Assembly: GCF_030505615.1 (NCBI RefSeq)
Contig: NZ_CP129992.1
Location: forward strand, 496,001-560,000
DNA: 64,000 nucleotides
Origin: Salinibaculum rarum
Lineage (GTDB): Archaea > Halobacteriota > Halobacteria > Halobacteriales > Haloarculaceae
Direction of reading: 5' to 3'
In this document: positions 24,065-33,547 of the stretch, piece by piece
How the letters are laid out: every line of letters starts with the position of its first letter
Numbering within the stretch: the first letter of the stretch is position 1
The notes under the pieces: model-generated
The model's database searches: none
Told to the model about the DNA's origin: nothing
What the model saw: only the letters and a program-made list of their open reading frames with translations
Program-made: the position numbers and the translations under genes

Positions 24065-26257
24065 CTACTCGTCGAGTCGCATATCGCCACCCGGACTGTC
24101 GGAGATGTCGTCCTCCCAGTCGGCGTCGCCGGACTCGAACTCCTCTTTGAGTTGCTGGAACGACGACGCACCGCCGCCCCCGCTGTCCTCATCGTCGTCT
24201 TCATCTTCGTCGTCCTCGTCCTCCTCGTTCCCGTCGTCTTCGTCAGCCACATTCTCGTCTTCATCGGCCGTGTCTTCGTCGTCGAATGACAGCCCCTCCG
24301 TCTCCTCGTCGTCGAAGCTCAGACTGGACAGGTCATCGTCGTCTTCCCCATCGTCGAAGCCGAGGCTCGATAGGTCGTCGTCTTCCTCCTCGTCGTCGAA
24401 CGACATCTCATCCGAGTCCGATTTGTCACCGGCAGATTCGCTCTCGTCGCCGAAATCGAGTGCATCATCGTTTGTCAAGCCGTCATCGTCGGCCAGGCCA
24501 TCGTCGTCAGCCTCGTCTCGAAAGCCGAGGTCGTCCAGGTCGTCGTCCGCGTTGTCGGGTTCAGCCTGCTCGTCACTGCCCGAGTCAGCGAGGTCCTCGC
24601 CCGCGTCGGCGAGCGCGTCGCCCAGGCCGTCGTCGGACGGCGACTCGTCGGCCGAGTCGTCCGTGGCCTGAGCCGACTCGGTCGTGTCGCCGCGCTCGCC
24701 TGTCGAGTCGGACTGGCCGCCGTTCGTCGCGTCGCCCTCGCTCCAGTCGGCCTCGCCGGACTCGAACTCCTCTTTGAGTTGCTTGAACGAGGAGTTGCCA
24801 ACCGCGCCTGCGGCCGTGTCGTCGGCCTCGGCAGCGTCGTCGGTATCTTCGGCTTCGGGCGGGTCGAAGTCAGTGGTCTCGGCCTCGTCGTCGGACTCGC
24901 CGGTCTGTTCGCCGCCGTCGTCGCTGGTCGCCGCCTCGGCGGCCTCGATTGTGTCGTCGTCGGTCGGTTCCGGGGCGGCGTCGCCGTCGGCGTCTGGCTG
25001 TGGCGGCGCGTCTTGGTCCGCGGCGTCGTCGGCCGTCGACTCAGTGTCAGCCGCCGTCGCCTCGGTCGTGGAGGTCGCGCCGGACCGGCGCGAGCGTTGC
25101 GGCCGCGGCGTCGGCTCGCTGACCAGGCCGGGGTCGAGCGGCGTCGCAGCGACCTCCAGCCGGCGGAGTGCGTCGGGGCGGGCGATGGCAAAGACCACGT
25201 CGCCGGGAGCGAGGACGGTCGACGGGTCGGGGAGTGCGTTCGGCGTCCCCGAATCGGGTTTGACCGCGACAATCGAGAGGTCGAGCGCGGCAATCGGCAG
25301 CCCGTGGAGCGGACTCCCCGCCTCGACGGTCACGGAGCTAAAGGTCTCGTCGGCCGCGCGAAGCAGCGAGGCAAACTCGCGGTCCGGGCGGTCCTCGACG
25401 GGCAGGGTCACCAGCCGATACTCCCTCGTCGGGTCGATTTTCTGCGTGTCCGCGGCATCGATGGCGATAGTGACGGTGTCGTCGGCGACGCCGCGCAGTT
25501 CCGCCGTCAGCACGCGGCGCATCGGGTCGGTCTCCCAGACCTGAACCAGGTCGCCCGCGCTCGCGGAAAAGGCCGGGTCGGCGCGGATGGCGACGGCGTT
25601 GGTCGCCGGCGGGAGCGTCGGTCCGATACCCGCCGCGCGACTCCCGAGCGCGAGGTACTCGACGGTCCCGTCCTTGGCGAGGTCGAGGTCGACGTGACCG
25701 ACGCCGTAGTCGGTCTTGAGCCGGGCGACGAGTCGGGTTTCGAGTTCGTCGACGGTCAGCCGCCGGGGAAACAGGAACGTCTTGCCCGCGAGGGCCTCTG
25801 TGGTCTCGGCGGAGACGGGGTCGTATCCAACCACGTCGTCGATGTCCGACGGGAGTTCGACGGCGATGACACGGCCGACCGACTGGACCAGCCGGCCGAC
25901 ATCGCTCTCGACGTCTGAGAGTCCCTGCCCGTGAAACAGTTCCGACCCAAACTGGTCGCCGGCCCACTGGCCGGCCGTCGCACCGCCAGCGCCGACGAGG
26001 AAGGCGGTGATGTTGAACAGCGCGACCTCGATTTCAGTCGGCGCGCTGCTCCCGCCGATGACCTGTCCGAGTGCCGCCGTCGTGTTCAGATACACTGCGA
26101 CGCCGCTGAGCCCGACCAGCAGGCCGAGTCCGCGCGGAATCTCCTCGCGGACGTACCAGCGATAGACGAAGGCCGCGACGGCCGCGAGCGTCCCTGCGAA
26201 GATTGCCAGCCCGCCGAGTTGGGCGACGAGTTCGCTCACCTGCGTAAGCGTCGCCAT
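24065..26257 (-). CDS. Membrane protein with TrkA-C (RCK-C) domains and a very long acidic tail
   Basis: The product has 730 residues. Three hydrophobic helices lie in about 15-100. A soluble part (about 110-370) carries TrkA-C-like domains, ending in STVLAPGDVVFAIARPDALRRLE. The remaining 350 residues are low-complexity Asp/Glu/Ser/Ala-rich sequence. This tail contains two copies of a 17-residue motif, SSFKQLKEEFESGEADW and SSFQQLKEEFESGDADW. The gene starts 1 nt inside the stop of the upstream TrkA-C gene, so the pair is coupled. TrkA-C domains bind ligands such as cyclic dinucleotides in K+ transport. The tail could be partly shaped by slippage. Confidence 0.8.
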   Translation of the reverse strand: MATLTQVSELVAQLGGLAIFAGTLAAVAAFVYRWYVREEIPRGLGLLVGLSGVAVYLNTTAALGQVIGGSSAPTEIEVALFNITAFLVGAGGATAGQWAGDQFGSELFHGQGLSDVESDVGRLVQSVGRVIAVELPSDIDDVVGYDPVSAETTEALAGKTFLFPRRLTVDELETRLVARLKTDYGVGHVDLDLAKDGTVEYLALGSRAAGIGPTLPPATNAVAIRADPAFSASAGDLVQVWETDPMRRVLTAELRGVADDTVTIAIDAADTQKIDPTREYRLVTLPVEDRPDREFASLLRAADETFSSVTVEAGSPLHGLPIAALDLSIVAVKPDSGTPNALPDPSTVLAPGDVVFAIARPDALRRLEVAATPLDPGLVSEPTPRPQRSRRSGATSTTEATAADTESTADDAADQDAPPQPDADGDAAPEPTDDDTIEAAEAATSDDGGEQTGESDDEAETTDFDPPEAEDTDDAAEADDTAAGAVGNSSFKQLKEEFESGEADWSEGDATNGGQSDSTGERGDTTESAQATDDSADESPSDDGLGDALADAGEDLADSGSDEQAEPDNADDDLDDLGFRDEADDDGLADDDGLTNDDALDFGDESESAGDKSDSDEMSFDDEEEDDDLSSLGFDDGEDDDDLSSLSFDDEETEGLSFDDEDTADEDENVADEDDGNEEDEDDEDEDDDEDSGGGGASSFQQLKEEFESGDADWEDDISDSPGGDMRLDE
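24111..24793 (-). repeat. Two near-identical ~48-nt repeats encoding an ESGxADW motif
   Basis: The copies are near 24115-24165 and 24741-24791. They differ at only about two bases across roughly 48 nt, including synonymous positions, while the sequence between them is low-complexity. They encode the 17-residue motif in the acidic tail. Confidence 0.65.
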
Positions 26258-27528
26258 CAGTCGTCACCCCCGGGAACGCGGTCGGTCGTACTGGCCGCAC
26301 TCGAAAACGACTCCAGTTCGTCGCGAGTCCCCACGGCAAACAGTTCGTCCCCCTCCTCAAGTGTCGTCTCGCCGCGAGGGGCCACGACCCAGCCCTCGGC
26401 GGTCCTGACGGCGAAGACGACGACGCCGTAGGCGTCTCGGAGACCGGCAGTGCCGAGCGTCCGCCCGGCGAGTGCACTCCCCGCACGGACCGTATAGCGG
26501 CGAAAGCGCTTGTCTGCGCGGCGCAACAGCGAGATAACCTCGTACTCGCGGCGCGTGCCACGGGACTCGACGACGACCTTCGCGCGGTCCGCCCGGAGCA
26601 ACGGTTGCACGTCGGTCCGGGTGACGGCGACGGTCACGCGGCCCTCGCCGCCGTCGGTCGTCGGCGCACGCACCGGTTTCGGGAGAGAGTCGTCGTCCGC
26701 ACCGTCGATAGACAGCGGTTCGGCGTCAGCGGCCGCCTCGTCGCCGCTGGCACGTTCGCTGTCGCCGGTGTTGGCACTGACGACGGTCCCGCGGACCTGC
26801 GCGTTCGAGGTGATGACAGTCACTTCGTCGCCGCGTGCCAATCCGGTCGGAACGAGTCCAGAGACGGAGACAGCGTGGCGGTTGTCGCCGATTCGTTTCG
26901 ATAGCCCCGAGAACGGCGGGGCGGCGACCACCGTCGCCCGCCCGCGCTCGTCGATAGAGACCGACACGTCACCGAGGTCGTGTTCGGTGGTGAGACGGTC
27001 GGCCATCCGGTCTTCGAGTTCGTCGAGACGCAGGTCGGCGGGGAAGGTGAGTTCGGCGTTACGGAGGTCGGCGCGAAGTTCCTCGGAGAGTGGTGGATAC
27101 CCCTCCATGTCCGCGACCTCGCCGACGACGCGAATCCGGACCTCGTCGCCACTCCCGATGAGGTCGGCGAAATCCTTCGAGAGCGTTCGCGGCCGGAAAT
27201 CGGAGAGCGAGAGTCGTTTCGGCAGTGTCGCACCCAGGTTGTCGCCGCGATTGTGGGCGTACATCGAGGTCATGCTGACGACCACGATAGCGGTGATGAC
27301 GCGGGGGGCGTTCGGAGACCCCGTAATCGAGCGGTCCGCAATCGCGAGCAGGCCGCCGTTGACACCGGCCAGCGCAATCGCGAGGACGGCGACACCGAAG
27401 CCGGGGAGCGTGACGTTCGTGACGTATTTGAAGACGAAACCGAGTGCCCAGGAGATGAGCGCGGGGACCATCCCCACCAGCAGTCCAAGATAGATACCGA
27501 GCAGTATCTCCACGGGCAGCGACGCCAT
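26257..27528 (-). CDS. Membrane protein with TrkA-C (RCK-C) domain
   Basis: The product has 423 residues. Three hydrophobic segments lie within about 5-95. The soluble part has an array of small beta domains and ends in a TrkA-C-like unit (about 325-405) with LAGRTLGTAGLRDAYGVVVFAVRT and TTLEEGDELFAVGTRDELESF. The architecture is the same as that of the following gene, so they are paralogues from duplication, but this one lacks the acidic tail. It is divergent from a K+ channel gene, with a 106-bp spacer. A role in sensing or controlling K+ flux is inferred. Confidence 0.78.
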   Translation of the reverse strand: MASLPVEILLGIYLGLLVGMVPALISWALGFVFKYVTNVTLPGFGVAVLAIALAGVNGGLLAIADRSITGSPNAPRVITAIVVVSMTSMYAHNRGDNLGATLPKRLSLSDFRPRTLSKDFADLIGSGDEVRIRVVGEVADMEGYPPLSEELRADLRNAELTFPADLRLDELEDRMADRLTTEHDLGDVSVSIDERGRATVVAAPPFSGLSKRIGDNRHAVSVSGLVPTGLARGDEVTVITSNAQVRGTVVSANTGDSERASGDEAAADAEPLSIDGADDDSLPKPVRAPTTDGGEGRVTVAVTRTDVQPLLRADRAKVVVESRGTRREYEVISLLRRADKRFRRYTVRAGSALAGRTLGTAGLRDAYGVVVFAVRTAEGWVVAPRGETTLEEGDELFAVGTRDELESFSSAASTTDRVPGGDD

Positions 27529-27634
27529 ACGTTGGCACACGCAGTCGCACAGTAAAGGACTGTCGCACCGTCAGACGCCTGCCAAACTCGCAAATGCCAG
27601 CACATTTTACACGGACCGTCGTGAGAGTCGGTAG

Positions 27635-28795
27635 ATGAGCGACGAGGGACCGACCCACAGAAAGATTCTGGGGACCAGAACGGCCGTGTTACTGGCTACC
27701 ACTGCGGCAGTACTCTCGCTGGCGACGGGTATCGCCAACATCGCCGTCCAGCAGACGACCGGCCCTCTCGCGGCTTACATCCCACCGGCGGCCCAGCAGG
27801 CGGCCGGGTTCACCGGGACGCTGACCGGGTTTCTCCTGTTGACCGGCGCGTACGAACTCCGCCAGGGCTACCGGCTGGGGTGGTATGCGACGGTGGCGCT
27901 GTTGCCGATTACCGCCGTGCAGGGCCTCGTTCAGGGGAGCGTCTTCTCGCTTCCGCTGGTCGTTCTGTCGGGGCTCTCGTTGCCGGTGTTGCTCGTGAAC
28001 TATCGGCGGTTCGACCGGCCGGCATCGTTTTCGACGGCACAGCTCGCGGCGACTGCCTCGCTCGTGGGAACGCTCGTCTACGGGACGGCGGGCGCGTTCG
28101 CGCTTCGTGAGGAGTTTACCGGCGTCGAGACGCTGACTGACGCGCTGTATTATACCATCGCGACCGCCAGCACCGTCGGGTACGGCGACGCCGCCCCGCA
28201 GTCGGCACAGGCCCGCCTGTTCGGCATCTCGCTTATCGTTCTCGGGACGGCCAGTTTCGCGCTGGCACTCGGGTCGGTGCTCGGCCCAGCGATTCAGGCC
28301 CGCTTCTCGCGGGCACTTGGAACCATGACCACGACACAGTACGACCTCTACGAGGACCACGTTGTCGTCCTCGGCTACGGCGACCTGACCGAACCGCTCG
28401 TCGAAGAACTCCGCGACGGCGACACCGAGTTCGTCGTCATCACACCGGATTCGGAGCGTGCGACGACGCTCAGAAACCACGACATCGACGTCCTCGTCGG
28501 CGACCCGAGCAGCGAGGAACCGCTGGAGGCTGCCGGCGTCGAACACGCCCGCGCCATCATCGCGGCGACCAACGACGACGCCGAGGACGCCTTCGCGATT
28601 CTGACCGCGAGGGAACTCAACCCCGACGCCCGCATCGTCGCCGCCGCCACGAACCGGGACAACGTCAAGAAACTCCGCCGGGCCGGAGCCGATACCGTCG
28701 TCAGCCCGGCAGTCATCGGCGGGCGACTGCTCGTCCGGTCTGCGTTCGGGGAGACGAACGTAGAGGACGTCGCCGAGCAAATGATGGAAGAATAG
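27635..28795 (+). CDS. Potassium channel with RCK (TrkA-N) domain
   Basis: The product has 386 residues. Hydrophobic helices cover about 15-225, more than the minimal two-helix channel. The selectivity filter TVGYGD is at residues 180-185. A TrkA-N/RCK domain (about 240-380) has the Rossmann motif VVVLGYGDLTEPL and VVITPDSERATTL, so it may bind NAD(H) or another ligand. It should conduct K+ across the cell membrane. Divergent placement from two TrkA-C membrane proteins points to a K+ homeostasis locus. Confidence 0.92.
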   Translation: MSDEGPTHRKILGTRTAVLLATTAAVLSLATGIANIAVQQTTGPLAAYIPPAAQQAAGFTGTLTGFLLLTGAYELRQGYRLGWYATVALLPITAVQGLVQGSVFSLPLVVLSGLSLPVLLVNYRRFDRPASFSTAQLAATASLVGTLVYGTAGAFALREEFTGVETLTDALYYTIATASTVGYGDAAPQSAQARLFGISLIVLGTASFALALGSVLGPAIQARFSRALGTMTTTQYDLYEDHVVVLGYGDLTEPLVEELRDGDTEFVVITPDSERATTLRNHDIDVLVGDPSSEEPLEAAGVEHARAIIAATNDDAEDAFAILTARELNPDARIVAAATNRDNVKKLRRAGADTVVSPAVIGGRLLVRSAFGETNVEDVAEQMMEE

Positions 28796-29026
28796 CGGCC
28801 GTCGACGCTCGCGCCCAGTTTTTCCTCGCCAAGCCGTTCGACACCGACGGCTGTATCCGTTCCGTCCCACCTTCGGGTATCGTGTCTGGTATAGCCATAC
28901 ATACACTAATGTGAGCTTTGAGTGGGCGAATATTTACTTTTGAAGCTTTTTCTTGGTCGTGTCCTGGTATATGTTCCCACAGAATGTTTAAATATGCACA
29001 GACTCTACGAGAGAGTGACGAAACCA

Positions 29027-29197
29027 ATGTCTTTCAGGTCACTGATGACGGCAATGACACTGTATCGCAGCCGGACGATTACACTCGAGCAGGCCGCCGA
29101 GCGCGGTGGTGTCTCCCCGACGAAGATGGAAACGGAGTTGCGGTCCCGTGGGATTCAGGTCCGTGAGAAGTCAGAGCGTGCTCCGGCCCGTCGCTGA
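29027..29197 (+). CDS. Small helix-turn-helix protein (DUF7317-like)
   Basis: The product has 56 residues, with the pattern LYRSRTITLEQAAERGGVSPTKMETELRSRGI, a helix-turn-helix that resembles haloarchaeal DUF7317 proteins. It may bind DNA or act as a fragment of a regulator. The ATG at 29027 is favoured because a TATA-like tttaaata (28987-28994) would place the transcript start just upstream. Earlier in-frame ATGs at 28922 and 28994 lie in or before the promoter. The next gene starts 43 bp downstream. Confidence 0.6.
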   Translation: MSFRSLMTAMTLYRSRTITLEQAAERGGVSPTKMETELRSRGIQVREKSERAPARR

Positions 29198-29240
29198 CCA
29201 CGAGGACACACGCAGTGAGACACACAATACAGGGCAACCG

Positions 29241-29519
29241 ATGACGTCAACGGCACAACCGGCAGCCGAGGGGACGCCAAAATCGGCGCTGTTCTGTCCG
29301 AATTGCACACATCGGAGCCGATATGACGGTGACTGGGTGTGTGCCGAGACAGCCGGCACCCGCCACTACGACTGTCCAGAGTGTGGAACGGAGATTGCGG
29401 CCCGTCCGGTCGGTCCAGGGACGGACACGACCCATCCCACGGCTACGTTCTGGCAAACCTGGGAGGAGAGCCTGAACGCATGGCGGGAGTTCTGGTACCG
29501 GGTACTGCGTCACGGCTGA
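29241..29519 (+). CDS. Small CPxCG zinc-finger protein (DUF8106-like), paralogue of the one at 20786
   Basis: The product has 92 residues, with FCPNC near 17-21 and DCPECG near 44-49 forming a likely zinc site. The C-terminal 30 residues are aromatic and amphipathic (FWQTWEESLNAWREFWYRVL), absent from the paralogue, and could bind a partner. It probably shares a transcript with the small helix-turn-helix gene upstream. The function is unknown. Confidence 0.65.
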   Translation: MTSTAQPAAEGTPKSALFCPNCTHRSRYDGDWVCAETAGTRHYDCPECGTEIAARPVGPGTDTTHPTATFWQTWEESLNAWREFWYRVLRHG

Positions 29520-29585
29520 TTTCGAGGGGTGCGACAGCCCGGTCTCCCGGAGCGACGGCAGCGAGTGAGTCAGAAACTCAACGGC

Positions 29586-31070
29586 CTAGTTCCGGTCGAT
29601 GATGGCGACGTCGGTGTCGATAGCGTCGCTGTCGATGCGCTCGAACGTCGGCGGGGAGATAAACCGGGAGGCGGCGCTTCGGTTCTGGCTTGCACCCAGC
29701 AGGATGAGGTCGTACTCGTGGTCGTGACGGGTGAGAAACGTCTCGATTGAGGTCTGTGAGACGCGCGTCTCGATGTTCCCCTCGAACGTCTCGACGAGAT
29801 TGGCCAGGCGCTCCTCGGCGGCACGCCGCTCGCTGGAGTCATTGATACAGGTCGCGACGCTGACCTGGCCGGTCTTGGCGGCGAGTCGCGTGGCGAAATC
29901 GACCATGCTCGTGGCGACGCCGCTTGGCCCTCTGACGGGGACGAGAATGCGCCGCCAGCGCGTCCGCTCGCCCGTCGAGCGGTGAACGAGTACGTCGACA
30001 TCACTGCCAAAGAGGTCCCGAACGAACTGTGTGACCGTCCCGCGGTGGGTCTCGTACGGCGCCGCGACGAGGTCACAGTTTGCCTCGCGGGCGGTCTGGA
30101 CGACTGTCTGTGCAGTGTTACCGCCGTTGGCGGCCACAACAACCTCGCAAGGGACCCCCACCTGTGTCTCGATGCGGTTGGCCCGCGCTTCGAGGGTACT
30201 GACCGCACCGGAGACGGCCTCGCCACCGCCGAGCGAATCCAGCGCATCCCGGCCCTGGTTGTCGAGATACTCGCCCGACGTCTCCGCAGCGATGAGTCGC
30301 GTCTGGTCGTGGTCGCGCAACAGCGAGCGTTCGGCTCTGGCGACCCGTTCGTCGTCGACAATATCGAGGAGAACGACCTTGCCCGCACGGTGTGCGGCAG
30401 CGAGACGGGCACCCAGCATCGCCGTCTGAGCGGCCGCCTCGCCACGCATCGGAACGAGAACGTGGTCGTCGCCCCGCGTCGACTCGTAGAGATACCGGGC
30501 GCGCTGTTCGTAGACCAGCTGTCGCCACCCCTCGAAGGCGAGCGCGACGATACCACTGCTTGCGGCGATGCTGAGGACGTACAGCTCGGGGTTGTTTATC
30601 TGGGCGTAGACGAACAGCGTCAGCAGTGCCGTCGAGAACGCCGCTGGCTCTTCGATGTCCAGTGCCCACGTCACGAGCCCGGTGAGAAAGACGCTCAACG
30701 CCGCGCCGATAGCGTGGATTTCCCCGGCCTGAGGCGTATAGAACAGCGCCGACGCCAGGACGACGGCCAGCCAGCCACACGCCGCGCCGACGGTCAACCC
30801 GCCCACGAACCGGAGCGGTGAGGCGTACTTGCCCTCGGGGTTGGCAAAGAGCGTGTACGCACCGGAGGCAAGCGGCGGGTAGAGCAGAAAGGAGAGCGCA
30901 CCGACGGCGTTGGCCAGCATCGTCACCAGACCGATAACCAGCGGCACGAGAAGCAAAATCGAGAGGTGAACGAGGTTGCTCGTCTGTGCTAGCCACTGGC
31001 GCAGTTCACGCAGTTCGCGCTGCTCGAACCGGCGAAGACGGTCGAGAAGCACACGCCAGCGGCTCCGCAT
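29586..31070 (-). CDS. HPP-domain membrane protein fused to two UspA domains
   Basis: The product has 494 residues from the ATG at 31070; a GTG at 31085 would add five. Residues about 35-190 form an HPP-type membrane domain with several helices (the SFLLYPPLASGAYTLFANPEGKYASP segment is typical). Two UspA domains follow, about 200-345 and 350-494 (DDHVLVPMRG and RRILVPVRG mark their starts). HPP proteins occur in nitrite or ion transport contexts; the Usp parts probably bind nucleotides and regulate the membrane part. The substrate is unknown. Confidence 0.82.
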   Translation of the reverse strand: MRSRWRVLLDRLRRFEQRELRELRQWLAQTSNLVHLSILLLVPLVIGLVTMLANAVGALSFLLYPPLASGAYTLFANPEGKYASPLRFVGGLTVGAACGWLAVVLASALFYTPQAGEIHAIGAALSVFLTGLVTWALDIEEPAAFSTALLTLFVYAQINNPELYVLSIAASSGIVALAFEGWRQLVYEQRARYLYESTRGDDHVLVPMRGEAAAQTAMLGARLAAAHRAGKVVLLDIVDDERVARAERSLLRDHDQTRLIAAETSGEYLDNQGRDALDSLGGGEAVSGAVSTLEARANRIETQVGVPCEVVVAANGGNTAQTVVQTAREANCDLVAAPYETHRGTVTQFVRDLFGSDVDVLVHRSTGERTRWRRILVPVRGPSGVATSMVDFATRLAAKTGQVSVATCINDSSERRAAEERLANLVETFEGNIETRVSQTSIETFLTRHDHEYDLILLGASQNRSAASRFISPPTFERIDSDAIDTDVAIIDRN

Positions 31071-31133
31071 GGCTGGCTGTTTCACAGCCGAGAAGAAAAA
31101 TCCCGTGGCAGGTGCGAGGCGTGGACCGACCGT

Positions 31134-31859
31134 TCAGAGTCGCGTCGCGGCCTCGAGCGCGATGTCGATAGCGCGCTCGACGTTGTTTTTCGCCTTGGCC
31201 GGCAGTTCCTCGGCGTCGGTCTCGCCTTTCTGTGTGCCCTCGACGAGGTTGCCGTCGACCGTACAGATGGCACCGGCACGCAGTCCCTTCCGCCGGGCCA
31301 GTGTAAAGAGTGCGGCCGCCTCCATCTCGACGGCCAGCAGTCCCGCATCCTCCCAGTCCTCGACGTAGGCGTCGGTCTCGGCGTAGAAGGCGTCGTCCGT
31401 CGCGATGGGGCCAACGTGAACGTCCTCGCCGTTATCCTCGGCACCGTCGACGAGCGCCGTGAGAACGTCGTAATCTGGCACCGCCGGGACGGTGTCGTCC
31501 TCGTAGCGTTTGGTGGTCCCTTCGTCTTTGGCCGCGCCGGTCGCGACGACCATATCGCCGATTTCGATGCCGGACTGGAGCGCGCCGGTCGTCCCCACGC
31601 GAATCAGCGTCTCGACGCCGACGGCGGCCAGCTCCTCGGCGGCGATAGCCGCAGACGGCGAGCCGATACCGGTCGAACAGATGGTGAGGTCTGTCCCCTC
31701 GTAGGTGGCGTTGACGAGTTTGTACTCGCGGTTCTCGGCGACGGTCGTCGCCTCGTCGCAGTGGGCTGCGATACGGTCGACACGTCCCGGGTCGCCGGGG
31801 ACGAGCGCGATGTCTGCGAGGTCACCCTCCTCGACGAGCAGGTGTGGCTGCTTTCCCAT
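31134..31859 (-). CDS. udp: Uridine/nucleoside phosphorylase
   Basis: The product has 241 residues of the PNP/UDP family. It splits nucleosides with phosphate into base and (deoxy)ribose 1-phosphate. Family marks are VPGDPGRVDRIA (phosphate binding), GIGSPSAAIAAEELAAVGVETLIRVGTTGAL and the ribose-binding VEMEAAALFTLA. deoC, the next step for deoxyribose phosphates, is encoded about 1 kb away on the other strand, so nucleoside salvage or breakdown is likely. Uridine is the probable substrate but others are possible. Confidence 0.9.
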   Translation of the reverse strand: MGKQPHLLVEEGDLADIALVPGDPGRVDRIAAHCDEATTVAENREYKLVNATYEGTDLTICSTGIGSPSAAIAAEELAAVGVETLIRVGTTGALQSGIEIGDMVVATGAAKDEGTTKRYEDDTVPAVPDYDVLTALVDGAEDNGEDVHVGPIATDDAFYAETDAYVEDWEDAGLLAVEMEAAALFTLARRKGLRAGAICTVDGNLVEGTQKGETDAEELPAKAKNNVERAIDIALEAATRL

Positions 31860-31920
31860 ACGCGGCTTTCGGTGTGGAGGGTGAAAACTCGGCGTGGTTC
31901 GCGACCGCGCTGGAGCGATA

Positions 31921-32790
31921 CTACGAGACGCCCAGCAGGAACAGGAAGACGTTGTTCATCGCCGGGCCGAGGCCGAGTGCGACGATGAGCGCGAAAAAGA
32001 GGTTCCCGCGGGTCGGTTCCTCGCGGACGTAGTCGGCAAAGCCGACGACGATAACGGTGGCCAGCAGCATCTTCACGACGACGAAGAGCCACCCGGTCCC
32101 GAGATACGGCTCGGTCGGCAGGCCGGCGGCAAACTCCATGATGCGCGCAGAGAGCGCGGAGCGTTCGGTCACGCCGAGCACGTCGGCGCCGATGGCAGTG
32201 GTGATACCGTCGAGGAGGTGCGCAAAGAGGACGAGCGCCCCGACGAGGCGGGCCTGGGCGATAATGTGGGTCCGCCAGGTGCCGATGAGGATGTAGACGA
32301 CGAAGGTCGCGACCATCGTGACGATGATACCGACCAGCGGGAGAATCGGCTCCAGCGGACCGACGGCCGGGTCGAGACCCTGCCAGATCATCAGCCCGAC
32401 CAGCGTGATTGCCACACCAAGCCCCAGTGCGCCGAGATACTGGGTGACTTTGTCTTTGCCGCTGACGCTGGAGCGGGCGCGGATGCCGACAATCGTGGAG
32501 AAGACCCAGACAAAGCCCATCGCGAGAAACGTTGTCAGATAGACGGCCGGCGCCGAAAAGAGCGGTGCCAGGGTCGGGGGATAAATCTGGACCTGGTAGA
32601 CTTCGCCCAGCTGGTAGAAGACGTGCAGCGCGGAGCCGCTTATCATCCACGGGACAAAGGCGAGGACAGTCCGCTGTGTCACTGGCGGCTGGACTGCGTA
32701 CAGTAGCGCGAGCACGACTGCCGTCCCAACCACGAGCAGGGCCGTATACTCCACCGACGGAACCACGAACCCCTCGAACGGAACCTGCAT
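31921..32790 (-). CDS. DUF63 family integral membrane protein
   Basis: The product has 289 residues with about eight hydrophobic helices, matching the archaeal DUF63 family ([38 protein letters not shown] and [13 protein letters not shown] are typical). No function is established. It lies between udp and deoC; a link to nucleoside uptake would be a guess. The ATG at 32790 begins [11 protein letters not shown] just before the first helix. Confidence 0.82.
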   Translation of the reverse strand: MQVPFEGFVVPSVEYTALLVVGTAVVLALLYAVQPPVTQRTVLAFVPWMISGSALHVFYQLGEVYQVQIYPPTLAPLFSAPAVYLTTFLAMGFVWVFSTIVGIRARSSVSGKDKVTQYLGALGLGVAITLVGLMIWQGLDPAVGPLEPILPLVGIIVTMVATFVVYILIGTWRTHIIAQARLVGALVLFAHLLDGITTAIGADVLGVTERSALSARIMEFAAGLPTEPYLGTGWLFVVVKMLLATVIVVGFADYVREEPTRGNLFFALIVALGLGPAMNNVFLFLLGVS

Positions 32791-32872
32791 ATCGGTCCAG
32801 CCGCGAGCCACGGGCAAAAGCCTTTCCGGTCGGCCACCGGAAGTTTTGGTCCCCTGGCCACACCAGTACAGC

Positions 32873-33538
32873 ATGGACGACGTTCCCGCACGAATCGAGC
32901 ACACGGTCCTCGGCCCGACGACGACCTGGTCGGACGTGACAGCGGTACTCGACACGGCCCGCCAGGAAGGGATGGCAGCCTGCCTCCCGCCCTGCTACGT
33001 CGCTGACGCCGCCGAGTACGCACCAGCCGTCAAGACAGTCACTGTCGTCGGCTTCCCGCACGGCCAGCACGCGACGACCACGAAGTGCCACGAGGCACAG
33101 GCGGCCTGGAACGACGGCGCGGACGAACTCGACGTCGTCGCGAACCTCGGCGCCCTGCGGGAGGGTGACGTCGAGACCGTCGAGCGGGAACTCGCGGAAG
33201 TCGCCGCAGCCGTCCCGGTTCCGGTGAAGGTCATCGTCGAGGCACCGCTGTTGGACGACGGCGAACTCCGGGACGTCTGTCAGGCGGCTGTCGACGCCGA
33301 CGCCGACTTCGTCAAGACCGCCACTGGCTTTGCCGACGGCGGGGCGACAGTCGAAGACGTCGCAGTGATGAGCGAATATCTCCCGGTCAAGGCGAGTGGC
33401 GGCATCGGCTCCTGGGAGCGCGCAGACGCGATGTTCGAGGCCGGCGCCGAGCGCATCGGCGCGTCGAGCGGCGACGTCATCGTCAGTGAATACCGCGATG
33501 CGACCGGAAAAGCAGACGCAGCGACCGACGACAAGTAG
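32873..33538 (+). CDS. deoC: Deoxyribose-phosphate aldolase
   Basis: The product has 221 residues with a TIM-barrel fold. It cleaves 2-deoxyribose 5-phosphate to glyceraldehyde 3-phosphate and acetaldehyde. The Schiff-base Lys148 is in DFVKTATGF, a second Lys is in LPVKASGGI, and [12 protein letters not shown] carries the conserved Asp. It is divergent from the DUF63 gene by 82 bp. With udp it forms a route that feeds deoxynucleosides into central metabolism. Confidence 0.94.
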   Translation: MDDVPARIEHTVLGPTTTWSDVTAVLDTARQEGMAACLPPCYVADAAEYAPAVKTVTVVGFPHGQHATTTKCHEAQAAWNDGADELDVVANLGALREGDVETVERELAEVAAAVPVPVKVIVEAPLLDDGELRDVCQAAVDADADFVKTATGFADGGATVEDVAVMSEYLPVKASGGIGSWERADAMFEAGAERIGASSGDVIVSEYRDATGKADAATDDK

Positions 33539-33547
33539 TCGAACGCC

